Origin: Bacillaceae bacterium S4-13-56
GTDB lineage: Bacteria > Bacillota > Bacilli > Bacillales > JAWJLM01
Direction: 5' to 3'
Assembly (NCBI GenBank): GCA_040191315.1
Contig: JAWJLM010000008.1
Location: 1 to 64,000, forward strand
Length of the DNA: 64,000 nt
Shown here: positions 43,927 through 52,643 of the stretch, in pieces
Layout: each line of letters begins with the position of its first letter
Numbering within the stretch: the stretch's first letter is position 1
Position numbers and translations under genes: made by a program
The notes under the pieces: model-generated
The model's database searches: none
What the model was told of the DNA's origin: nothing
The model's input: only the letters and a program-made list of their open reading frames with translations

Positions 43927-45555
43927 TCAAATATCATTTTGTAATAGGAACGCTCTTACCGCTACCTCAAGTAAAAACCAGTCATCTGAATCCCCTAGGT
44001 TGAGCCCCGTTAAAGATTCAATGTTACGTAACCTATAAAGAAGGGATTGACGATGAAGATTAAGTTCTCTTGCCGTTTGGCTAACATTTCCTTTCATTTG
44101 ATTAAAAATAACAAAGGTTTTAATGAGGTCTGCATTCCTTTTTTTATCGTAATCCAAAAGTGGCTGGATAATTTCATTCAAAATGTTTGTAATGTCTTCA
44201 TATTTTGAAAAGGAAAGTAGCAATCGATTTAATTTTGTACGGTCATAAAAACTTATTGTTTGTTTTTCTTTTATTCCTATATCTAAAGCTACTTTCGCTT
44301 CTTCATAGCTTTTCGAAAAGGAATCTAACTGGTTAGGGATATAGGATATACCCCAATTCATGACACTATCCGGAAATCGGTCTTGTATCCCATGGTTAAT
44401 TTCATCTAGAAACTGTTCAAGCCACTCTTTGGGCAGAACTTGACTATGAATTTCCACATACATAATGACCAAATCCTCATCAAATGTAAACATTAGCTTT
44501 CTGCGGAAGTCAAATCCAACGTTATAGAAGATATTCTGCGTAAAATACTTCATATGTTCTAAAGATGACTGATAAACTGTGCTTTGCCCATACTTTATCT
44601 TTCCAACGAGGCAAACATATTCTCGTCTTAAATCGTATCCCAACAATTTGCCTTCTATATAATCTTTATCAGTTAATATTGTTCTATTTTTGGCTATAGT
44701 AAGTAGAAAGTTCTCCTTTAACCGAATTTCCGTCATTGCTACGGCATTTTCTTGCAAAAAATATAATCCACATGCAATTATGCCATGTTCAATAATGTTC
44801 TTTTTAAAGTGGGTAACTTCTTCTGGATTCCTTTCTTTAATAAGTAAAAACCCCTGTTTCTTTTGGTTAGAATAAATAGGTATCATTAAACATTGGACAT
44901 TACCCACGGTTACCGAAGTTACAGGATGAGAAAATACAAATATATTTTTATAAGTCCCAGTTGTTTCAACTGTTTGCTTGTGAAATAAGGCTGATTCTGG
45001 CAAAAAATGAATATTTGCTCTTAATAAATACTTATCATCTAAGACAGCAATTGGAACATTTAAATGGTTATAAAGAATATTAGCAATGTCCTCAATTCCT
45101 TCTCCATTTAATACACTTTTGATCAACAACTCCCGTATTTCACTTGATTTATGGTCCAATTGGTCCCTTTTATTTTCAAGTTTGTTCATTACCACTTGAA
45201 TAATATCTGCAAATCTTACAGACCAAGGAATCTCCAGTATAATAAGTCCTTTTTCTTCTGAAATTTCAAGTATATCTTTCGGTACCTCCTGTACGAATTT
45301 CCCTATTGCAAAGGCTAGTACAGAAGCCTCGGAATTAATAATATCTGTCACGAAGTCCAACAATAAGTGAGGTTCATTTTTGGTGCCGATTCCTGTTGTC
45401 AAAACAAACTCTTCTGGTCTAACAAAATTTTCAACAGGAACTTCAATGACACAGATCGATTGAATATATTTATCGGATAATAATTGACTACCGGTTTTAA
45501 CCTTTGCTTCTTTTAACAAAGGCTCACCCAAAATTTCATCTAATGAAACGCTCAT
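43927..45555 (-). CDS. PucR-family transcriptional regulator
   Basis: About 542 aa. N-terminal PucR-type sensor domain (SVSLDEILGEPLLKEAKV), central GGDEF-like CdaR region (YVCLVGKIKYGQSTVYQSSL) and C-terminal HTH (VSQTARELNLHRQSLLYRL). Such regulators control purine, hydantoin and ectoine catabolism in bacilli. It is transcribed towards the M24/PLP pair, so it likely controls them. ATG at 45555 follows AAGAGATGA. Confidence 0.88.
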   Translation of the reverse strand: MSVSLDEILGEPLLKEAKVKTGSQLLSDKYIQSICVIEVPVENFVRPEEFVLTTGIGTKNEPHLLLDFVTDIINSEASVLAFAIGKFVQEVPKDILEISEEKGLIILEIPWSVRFADIIQVVMNKLENKRDQLDHKSSEIRELLIKSVLNGEGIEDIANILYNHLNVPIAVLDDKYLLRANIHFLPESALFHKQTVETTGTYKNIFVFSHPVTSVTVGNVQCLMIPIYSNQKKQGFLLIKERNPEEVTHFKKNIIEHGIIACGLYFLQENAVAMTEIRLKENFLLTIAKNRTILTDKDYIEGKLLGYDLRREYVCLVGKIKYGQSTVYQSSLEHMKYFTQNIFYNVGFDFRRKLMFTFDEDLVIMYVEIHSQVLPKEWLEQFLDEINHGIQDRFPDSVMNWGISYIPNQLDSFSKSYEEAKVALDIGIKEKQTISFYDRTKLNRLLLSFSKYEDITNILNEIIQPLLDYDKKRNADLIKTFVIFNQMKGNVSQTARELNLHRQSLLYRLRNIESLTGLNLGDSDDWFLLEVAVRAFLLQNDI

Positions 45556-45740
45556 TTTTTCATCTCTTTTCATACAAGGAGTTATCTTTACTTTCTCTTA
45601 AAAGTGAAAAAATCCTTTTTATTCAATGTATGTTTTTGTTCTTTAAGCATGACTTCCTATATAAGAATGACTTGTTGAATATTGGGAGGTGTCAAGCATA
45701 AGGAAATGCTCATAATAATCAAAAAGAAAGGAGTAAGGAA

Positions 45741-45950
45741 ATGTCTTATCGAACGATTTTTGTGAAGGAAGCAAAACATCGAAATGATGTTCAACATATA
45801 GAAAGTTTTTTATCAACAATCCCTGGAATTGAAAGAGCACTACTCGATATGGACGATGGGGAAATTAAAATTGAGTACAATAATAATCCCGAGACATATA
45901 AACACATTGTAGATTCCTTAGAATCTCAGGGATATCATGTGAGCTACTAG
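45741..45950 (+). CDS. Small HMA-fold-like protein lacking the CxxC motif
   Basis: 69 aa: VQHIESFLSTIPGIERALLD and IKIEYNNNPETYKHIVDSLE follow the beta-alpha-beta-beta-alpha-beta pattern of heavy-metal-associated domains, but no Cys is present. AAAGGAG precedes the ATG. Possible ferredoxin-like regulator or partner; the next gene begins 127 bp later. Confidence 0.55.
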   Translation: MSYRTIFVKEAKHRNDVQHIESFLSTIPGIERALLDMDDGEIKIEYNNNPETYKHIVDSLESQGYHVSY

Positions 45951-46076
45951 GAAATTTTGAATGTAAATTGGGGAGTCACAACGGAGTGGCTCCTTTATCC
46001 ATTATCTTCATGTCTAATGAATCGTAAATGTCACAATATAAGGAAAGAGAACAAACATTGTACAAGGAGGATTTGT

Positions 46077-47576
46077 ATGAAACAACCACTTAACCCCGTA
46101 TTATGGATCTCTGCAACTATAGTCATTATATTCACTATATGGGGTGGACTTTTTCCCAATGCTTTAGATAAACAGGCTACTAATATATATAATTTGACGA
46201 CTAGAGCATTTGGATGGCTTTACCTCCTATCTGTTATGTTCTTTGTAGTTTTCTGTTTATTTATAGCATTTTCAAGATATGGAAAGGTTAGGCTAGGGAG
46301 TGACGATTCTAGGCCGGAATTTCCTTTTTTCACTTGGATTGGTATGCTATTTAGTGCTGGCTTTGGGGTTGGTTTGGTATTCTGGGGGATAGCTGAGCCA
46401 ATGAGTCATTTCTTCTCTCCTCCAATGGGAGAGACGGCTTTAACTCCTGAAGCAGCTAGGCTTGCAATGCACTATTCTTTTTTTCATTGGGGAGTGCATC
46501 AGTGGTCAGTATTTACTGTTGTTGGATTAGCAATAGCGTACTTTCAATTCAGAAAAAAAGAAAACGGTCTTGTTAGTACTACCTTTAATCCCCTTATTGG
46601 AAAAGAAGGAAAAACAAAATTAAGAAATACAATTGAAATCCTGTCAGTTATTGCTACGATCACTGGAGTAGCTACATCTTTAGGAATGGGAATCCTTCAA
46701 ATCAATGGAGGAATGCGTTATGTATTTGGAATACCTAACAATGCTACGGTACAAATAATTATTACTTTAATCCTGATGGCCCTTTATTTATTATCTTCTA
46801 CAACTGGGTTAAATAAAGGGATTAAGTATTTAAGTAACTTGAACTTAGGACTTGCATTAGGGTTAACTCTTTTTATGTTATTTTTAGGTCCTACTGTATT
46901 TATTTTAAAAAGTTTTACCTTGGGATTGGGTGATTATCTTCAGCATTTTATTGAATTCAGCTTTCGCTTAAATCCATACACCGGTGGGACTTGGGTCAGA
47001 GATTGGACCATTTTTTATTGGGCATGGGCGATTGCATGGTCACCTTTTGTTGGCTCCTTTGTCGCTCGTGTATCAAAAGGAAGGACTATTCGCGAGTTTG
47101 TTCTTGGGGTTCTCATCATACCCCCATTGATTGCCATTATTTGGATATCAGTTTTTGGTGGTTCTGCTCTGCAGCTTGATTTATTTGAGGGTACTCAAAT
47201 TGCACAAGCAGTGAATGAAGATGTTACAAATGCATTATTCTCCACCTTCGAATATTTCCCATTAACTTTACCAATGTCCCTATTAGCGATTTTGTTAATC
47301 TTTACATTCTTAATCACTTCTGCAGACTCAGCCACCTATGTGTTGGGGATGCTAACGACAAATGGAAGTCTATTCCCAAGCATGGGCGTTAAAATTTTAT
47401 GGGGGACTTTAATGTCTGCTGTTGCAGTAGTTCTTATTATTAGTAGTGGTTTAGAAGGCCTTCAGACGGCATCTCTTATTTCGGCACTGCCGTTTACCAT
47501 TATCTTAATCTTTATGTGTGTTTCAGTTTATAAATCACTAGGAAACGAAAGGAAAATCAAAAAAACTCATTATTAA
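46077..47576 (+). CDS. BCCT-family glycine betaine/carnitine/choline transporter
   Basis: 499 aa with about 12 membrane helices. BCCT motifs are FFHWGVHQWSVFTVVGLAI and WTIFYWAWAIAWSPFVGSF followed by VARVSKGRTIREF. It should import quaternary-amine osmolytes with Na+ or H+. ATG at 46077 with AAGGAGG 7 nt upstream is correct; an in-frame ATG at 45957 is preceded by nothing useful. Close to the ectoine-like peptidase and PucR genes, in keeping with osmolyte use. Confidence 0.9.
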   Translation: MKQPLNPVLWISATIVIIFTIWGGLFPNALDKQATNIYNLTTRAFGWLYLLSVMFFVVFCLFIAFSRYGKVRLGSDDSRPEFPFFTWIGMLFSAGFGVGLVFWGIAEPMSHFFSPPMGETALTPEAARLAMHYSFFHWGVHQWSVFTVVGLAIAYFQFRKKENGLVSTTFNPLIGKEGKTKLRNTIEILSVIATITGVATSLGMGILQINGGMRYVFGIPNNATVQIIITLILMALYLLSSTTGLNKGIKYLSNLNLGLALGLTLFMLFLGPTVFILKSFTLGLGDYLQHFIEFSFRLNPYTGGTWVRDWTIFYWAWAIAWSPFVGSFVARVSKGRTIREFVLGVLIIPPLIAIIWISVFGGSALQLDLFEGTQIAQAVNEDVTNALFSTFEYFPLTLPMSLLAILLIFTFLITSADSATYVLGMLTTNGSLFPSMGVKILWGTLMSAVAVVLIISSGLEGLQTASLISALPFTIILIFMCVSVYKSLGNERKIKKTHY

Positions 47577-47717
47577 ATTCTTAATCTGTAACAAAAATAA
47601 ACATTTTTACTTTTCTTGGGTATATAACTATACAGAATTCTCCTTTTTTCCATAGTATGATTAGGCATTACCCCTTAGACACTTTCACTATTATTTATAA
47701 AGGAAAGGAGAAAATTC

Positions 47718-48179
47718 ATGTATAGAAATATGAATACACAAATGGGCTATGGAAACATGGGATGGGGCATTCCTATGGGAGGGTATGGTTATCAAGGAGG
47801 AATTATGCCTAGTATGACTCCTGGTTATGGTTATCCTGGAATAGGATACGGATCGCCATATGGTCAAAATCCAATACCTGGATACATGCCTGCTACCCCT
47901 GGAATGACATTTGGAATGGGAACTCCTGGATACGGGATGAATAATCCTGGTATGACACCTGATTTTGAAATGCCAAATTATCCAGTAATACCTGGAAATC
48001 AACCAGGATTACCTTATGTAGTAAATAACCCATCTATGTTACCTGGGATTAACCCAACAACAGGAGTGGGGAAATCTGGATACTTCGGTACTATGGAAGA
48101 TCTTGACGATCAAGATATAGACTTCCAACCTAAAAATCAGAACTTTGGATATCCTAATGGATTCCCATATGGCTATTAA
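47718..48179 (+). CDS. Gly/Met/Tyr/Pro-rich low-complexity protein, probable spore coat component
   Basis: 153 aa. Residues 1-110 are repeats of short GYG, PGM, GMG and PGYG units (MGYGNMGWGIPMGGYGYQGG), and the C-terminus is more ordered (TMEDLDDQDIDFQPKNQN). No signal peptide and no catalytic motif. The composition resembles Bacillus outer-coat/crust proteins. GGAAAGGAG precedes the start. Function inferred only from composition. Confidence 0.65.
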   Translation: MYRNMNTQMGYGNMGWGIPMGGYGYQGGIMPSMTPGYGYPGIGYGSPYGQNPIPGYMPATPGMTFGMGTPGYGMNNPGMTPDFEMPNYPVIPGNQPGLPYVVNNPSMLPGINPTTGVGKSGYFGTMEDLDDQDIDFQPKNQNFGYPNGFPYGY

Positions 48180-48183
48180 TTAA

Positions 48184-48220
48184 CAAAAGGACCTCTGCCA
48201 TTATTTGGAGAGGTCCTTAC
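48184..48220 (+). terminator. Terminator
   Basis: AAGGACCTCT...GGAGAGGTCCTT with short loop just after the coat-like gene. Confidence 0.88.
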
Positions 48221-48296
48221 TATTTCATGGAAAAAATTGATAGTACCCTCCCTCCCTATTAGCTCTTATAATAATAGGTTGGGGAGGGGTGAAATT

Positions 48297-49226
48297 ATGG
48301 CTGAAATTACACAATTTATTTTTTTTGATTTTGAAATGTTATGTTCTAATCGCGGAATGGACTACAACGATATGGAAGCAATTCGCTTAGGTGCTGTCAA
48401 ATATGATTTAGCCACAAAAACAGTTAGTTATTTTGATCAATATATAAAGCCAAGAAGCAATAAACCATTAAGTGCATTCTGTAAAAGGTTAACTGGTATT
48501 ACAGATGATCAATTAGCTGATGCTGCTACCTTTCCAGCTGTGTTAGAGGAATTTCTGACATGGGTTGGTGGAATTAAACGCTCTCGTTTTTTCTCCTGGT
48601 CTAAAAGTGACATGAGCAGGTTAGAAATCGACTCAAAAAGCTGGGGAATTCCTGATGGAACACTTAAAAAAATAAAACAACGTTATGTGGATTTTCAAGA
48701 TGTTTTCACAAAAAGAGTTTCTAAAGAAAACATGTCTGTAGAAAACGCTCTTGCCCTTTATGACCTTACTTTCGTAGGAATAAAGCATAACCCAATGTTC
48801 GATGCTTATAATACACTTTGTATTTATCTTCAATTTTTGAACCAACCAGAAGTTACTGATCGAATTATGATTAAACAATTCATTCTACAAAAAGAGATGG
48901 ATCCTGTGGAAATGAATGCAACTCTTAAAGAAATACTAGAGCAGGATACTACATCTTTCTTTAAAGACTTACAGGAAGTTACCAATATCATTCAAGCAAA
49001 GAAGACTCTCAAGAAACTTAGAAGAATAGTCACTAAATATAACAATATTCTTCATAATCGATCCGGTATGTTTACGCAAAAGGTAATCCAACATGTAAAA
49101 TTACTAGTAATAATCTACGATGGTTTAATGCAAACCTATGATGAACACCTTAAGTATAGATCCAAGACTATGTATATTGATGAACATTTATACTACCCAA
49201 TAAAAAAATTGGCCATAGCTAATTAG
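48297..49226 (+). CDS. DEDD-family 3'-5' exonuclease (KapD/ERI-1-like)
   Basis: 309 aa from ATG 48297 (GGGAGGGGTG upstream). Exonuclease domain begins FIFFDFEMLCSNRG (DxE), with LTGITDDQLADAATFPAVLE and a later His-Asp pair in VGIKHNPMFDAYNTLCIYL. The C-terminal 110 residues are helical with no known domain. Likely trims RNA or DNA 3' ends; relatives in bacilli include KapD, an inhibitor of the KinA sporulation pathway, but the C-terminal extension here makes that identity uncertain. Confidence 0.75.
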   Translation: MAEITQFIFFDFEMLCSNRGMDYNDMEAIRLGAVKYDLATKTVSYFDQYIKPRSNKPLSAFCKRLTGITDDQLADAATFPAVLEEFLTWVGGIKRSRFFSWSKSDMSRLEIDSKSWGIPDGTLKKIKQRYVDFQDVFTKRVSKENMSVENALALYDLTFVGIKHNPMFDAYNTLCIYLQFLNQPEVTDRIMIKQFILQKEMDPVEMNATLKEILEQDTTSFFKDLQEVTNIIQAKKTLKKLRRIVTKYNNILHNRSGMFTQKVIQHVKLLVIIYDGLMQTYDEHLKYRSKTMYIDEHLYYPIKKLAIAN

Positions 49227-49292
49227 AAGGAAGGATGACTTCCTTCCTACATAGGAAAACGTCCACCTTAATGGTAGACGCTCATTTAATGT

Positions 49293-49544
49293 TTAAGTTA
49301 GTAGCTCATAGACCTCATTTAGTAGATATCCTCGCTCATGATCCCCTACTTGATTAGCATGATGAATTTCTTTTAACAAAATTTGCTCTAACATCCGCCG
49401 ATCTTGTTCATGTAGATTTTGAACAAAATCCCCTTCCGATGAAAAAGATTGATTCACCATATTTTCATCTATATTTCTTATTGCCTCATTGTCTTCCGTG
49501 TAATTCGATAAAATTTCATGCAAATACGCTAGTGATTGGTCCAT
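49293..49544 (-). CDS. csgA: CsgA-like sporulation protein
   Basis: 83 aa. Begins MDQSLAYLHEILSNYTEDNE and ends LLNEVYELL, as in B. subtilis CsgA (recalled, a sigma-G-dependent small sporulation protein). Monocistronic, with a terminator-like stem at about 49253-49280 beyond its stop. Supports a sporulating host. Confidence 0.78.
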   Translation of the reverse strand: MDQSLAYLHEILSNYTEDNEAIRNIDENMVNQSFSSEGDFVQNLHEQDRRMLEQILLKEIHHANQVGDHERGYLLNEVYELLT

Positions 49545-49614
49545 TGGTTCTCACCATCCTCCTTTGATATACCTATTGTTAGGATGGTTGAACCAATACA
49601 AAATATACTATGAG

Positions 49615-51033
49615 TTAGGATAATTTACGAATCGTAAAGTTGTCTTCTAGTAAAGCCCAATTTTGTGGATAAGGATATCCAAGAACCCAATAACTTATCC
49701 CTAATAACCCGTACTGTTTTGCCAAATCAAATTTTGCCTGTGCACTTCTAGCATCTTCAAACCACACTTCATGATTTCTTCCTTGCTCATCCATGTAGCG
49801 ATAGTAAGGAGATGCTGAAACAGGATCATATTCTATTGTAGCTCCATATTTAATTGCTCGTGCAACTGCTTCTTGTGGGCTAAAGGTCTCAGCCTCCATT
49901 CCTTGTTGATGCGGGATAATCCAGTCTCTCGCATACAACTGAAAGCCCATCATGATCTTTTCCTTAGGAATTACAGTGAGAGCATAATCAAGTACTCTTT
50001 TAATTTCATTTAGTGGAGAAATTGCTCGAGGTGGACCCAGGCGATATCCCCATTCATAAGTCATCAATACTATAAAATCAACTATTCTTCCATGGGCTTC
50101 ATAATCGTGAGCTTCATATAACAATCCTTTTTGTTCGGCGCTGATTTTTGGTGCAAGTGAAGTTGACACAAAATATCCTGCCTCGTGGAGCCTCTCAACA
50201 GTTTCAACAAGAAACTGATTGTATAGCTCTCGATCAGCAGGTAATACATTTTCAAAGTCTACATTTAAACCCTCATATCCTTTTTCACGCATTATGGCTA
50301 AAATGTTGGTGAGTAAGCGTTCCCTATTTTCAGAGCTCGATAATACTTCGTGTGCAACATTTTCACCTGCTGACGTTGTTGTAAAATTAGTAATAGACAT
50401 CATAGGTCGAGCGTTTTCTGCTAAGCCTGCTTGAATGGCTTGGCGATCATCCTTCATGTAAAGTTGTAAAGAACCATCTTCTTGGATGACATAAGCAAAA
50501 GGTGAGATATACGTAAGATGTTCGGCAACTTCTCCTACCATTTGAGTTGCTACTGCTCCGGAGTGATACGTAAAGGCATTTGTTTCAATGATTGGTTTCC
50601 TTTTTGGAATAATTAACCTTGTTCCTGGATAGATCAAATTTGCATTTTCTATGCGATTGACTCTCATAATTTCTCTCATCGAGCGTTGGTATCGCTGTGA
50701 AATTTGCCATAGAGTCTCCCCTGGTTGAACGGTATGGAGCTGAGATGGAATTCTCAATTTCATACCTGGATAAATTCTTGATGGATCTACAATTTGATTA
50801 GTCAGAACTATAGTGTCCACGGTTGTTCCATATCTTTGAGCAATCATCCAAAGTGCTTCTCCAGCTTGAACTATGTGAATCTCATCATAAGTTGGTATAA
50901 CAAGTGACTGACCCACAGCTAATTTATTCGAATCTGGTAAACCATTCACATCTGCTATATCTAAAATAGGAACTTGATATCGATTAGAAATACGCCACAA
51001 TGTTTCTCCTCTTTGTACTACATGGATAATCAT
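49615..51033 (-). CDS. LysM-GH18 spore cortex-lytic-type protein (YaaH/SleL family), copy 2
   Basis: 472 aa. Three LysM repeats (for example IHVVQRGETLWRISNRYQVP and HTVQPGETLWQISQRYQRS) occupy residues 1-150, followed by a GH18-like domain with GLNVDFENVLPADRELYNQF, which carries the catalytic Glu of DxxxDxE, and YWVLGYPYPQNW. The family breaks muropeptides during germination. There is no signal peptide, as expected for SleL-type spore proteins. AGGAGG precedes the ATG. Confidence 0.92.
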   Translation of the reverse strand: MIIHVVQRGETLWRISNRYQVPILDIADVNGLPDSNKLAVGQSLVIPTYDEIHIVQAGEALWMIAQRYGTTVDTIVLTNQIVDPSRIYPGMKLRIPSQLHTVQPGETLWQISQRYQRSMREIMRVNRIENANLIYPGTRLIIPKRKPIIETNAFTYHSGAVATQMVGEVAEHLTYISPFAYVIQEDGSLQLYMKDDRQAIQAGLAENARPMMSITNFTTTSAGENVAHEVLSSSENRERLLTNILAIMREKGYEGLNVDFENVLPADRELYNQFLVETVERLHEAGYFVSTSLAPKISAEQKGLLYEAHDYEAHGRIVDFIVLMTYEWGYRLGPPRAISPLNEIKRVLDYALTVIPKEKIMMGFQLYARDWIIPHQQGMEAETFSPQEAVARAIKYGATIEYDPVSASPYYRYMDEQGRNHEVWFEDARSAQAKFDLAKQYGLLGISYWVLGYPYPQNWALLEDNFTIRKLS

Positions 51034-51108
51034 AGGCTACCTCCCCTATACGTTCTACCTTAAGGTATGAAGATAGCCTATGTTTCGTGTATGAGAGACA
51101 AACTCATA

Positions 51109-52524
51109 TTAAAATTTTTGTATTCTAAAGTGGTCTGCAAGAACAAACCAGTTTTGTGGAAACGGATTTCCTAGTACCCAATAACTTACTCCTCTGAGTC
51201 CTAATTCTTCTACAAGGTCGTATTTGACCTGAACACTACGTGCGTCTTCGAACCAGACCACATGCTCTTTCCCTTGTGCATCCACATAGTTAAAGTAAGG
51301 AGATTGTGCCTGTGTATCGAAGTAAATGGAAACGCCATTTCTTGCCGCAAGCTCAACTGAAGCTTTTGTACTTAACGTTCTTGCCCAAGCCCCTCCTTTT
51401 ACATATGGAAGTGTCCAGTCATATCCATAAAGAGGCATTCCCATAATAATCTTATTAGCTGGCATTTCTGTAAGGGCGTATTGAATCACTTGACGAACCT
51501 CGCTGATCGGCGCCACTGCCATCGGCGGACCGCCAGACCACCCCCATTCATAGGTCATAATGACAACAAAATCAACCATTTCACCATGGGCTTGATAATC
51601 ATGTGCCTCATATAATAATCCTTGTTGCTCACGTCTATATTTTGGTGCAATAGCTGTTGACACGGAATAGCCTAATGGATGTAATCGCTCTACCACTCTT
51701 CGCAAAAAGTTGTTATAATTTTCTCTGTCGATTGGATACAAGTATTCAAAGTCAATATTCAACCCGTAATATCCCTTTGCCTCCATTACTTCCATAATAT
51801 TTGAAATCAAACGATACTGTGCCTCTGTGTTTGCAAATAACTCGCTAGCAAGCTCTGAACTAAATTCTCCATTTCTAAAATTGGTTAGAACCATTAAAGG
51901 AGCAATATTTTGGTTCGTTGCAACCTGAAGCAGTTCTGTTTCAGTCATTGTACTTAAAGTGCCATCAGCACGAATGGAATAACTAAAGGGGCTTAGATAG
52001 GTTAAGTAGGGGCCTACACTTCTTACCTCCTGCTGAGCAGCATCATTAGTTCTTGTTATATAAGCATTTACCTCAATCAGAGGCTTTCTTTTTTCAGGAA
52101 TAATCAAACGCTGTCCAGGATAGATTTGTGATGGATTAGAGATTTTGTTTACTGAGATTAGCTCCTGTAATGGGACTTGAAATCTGTTAGAAATGGCCCA
52201 CAAAGTTTCCCCTGGTTTTACTACGTAAAAATCTGTTGGTATTTTTAATCTTTGACCTGGATAAATGAGAGATGGATTAGTAATATTATTTTCCCGTAAA
52301 ATGCTTTCAATAGTTACTCGATACTGTTGGGAGATACTCCATAAAGTCTCACCCTGTTGAACTACATGGTATTGGGCTGCCTCAGGAATAACTAAAGACT
52401 GACCTACAACTAATTGGTTTGGATCAGAAAGTTGATTTGTTGCAACAATTTGTGAAACTGCCACTCCATAAATTTGAGAAAGTCGCCATAGGGTTTCACC
52501 AGACTGGACCACATGAATTTTCAT
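51109..52524 (-). CDS. LysM-GH18 spore cortex-lytic-type protein (YaaH/SleL family), copy 1
   Basis: 471 aa with the same layout as its neighbour: three LysM repeats (KIHVVQSGETLWRLSQIYGV and so on) and a GH18 domain with GLNIDFEYLYPIDRENYNNF and RGVSYWVLGNPFPQNWF. The two genes are a tandem duplication, 75 bp apart. Germination-linked cortex hydrolysis is the family role. ATG at 52524 is chosen over 52533. Confidence 0.92.
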   Translation of the reverse strand: MKIHVVQSGETLWRLSQIYGVAVSQIVATNQLSDPNQLVVGQSLVIPEAAQYHVVQQGETLWSISQQYRVTIESILRENNITNPSLIYPGQRLKIPTDFYVVKPGETLWAISNRFQVPLQELISVNKISNPSQIYPGQRLIIPEKRKPLIEVNAYITRTNDAAQQEVRSVGPYLTYLSPFSYSIRADGTLSTMTETELLQVATNQNIAPLMVLTNFRNGEFSSELASELFANTEAQYRLISNIMEVMEAKGYYGLNIDFEYLYPIDRENYNNFLRRVVERLHPLGYSVSTAIAPKYRREQQGLLYEAHDYQAHGEMVDFVVIMTYEWGWSGGPPMAVAPISEVRQVIQYALTEMPANKIIMGMPLYGYDWTLPYVKGGAWARTLSTKASVELAARNGVSIYFDTQAQSPYFNYVDAQGKEHVVWFEDARSVQVKYDLVEELGLRGVSYWVLGNPFPQNWFVLADHFRIQKF

Positions 52525-52608
52525 TTGCTCCATCCTTTCTTAAAGAAGGTTATCACCTACTTATCATATATATGATAAGATGGCTTGGCTTATTTTAGTT
52601 TAAACATG

Positions 52609-52641
52609 TAAAAGACCAAACCGTGTCGATTTGGTCTTTTA
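52609..52641 (-). terminator. Terminator of the sbcDC operon
   Basis: GTAAAAGACCAAA-CCGTGTCGA-TTTGGTCTTTTAC, a 13-bp perfect stem immediately after the sbcC stop. Confidence 0.92.
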
Positions 52642-52643
52642 CA

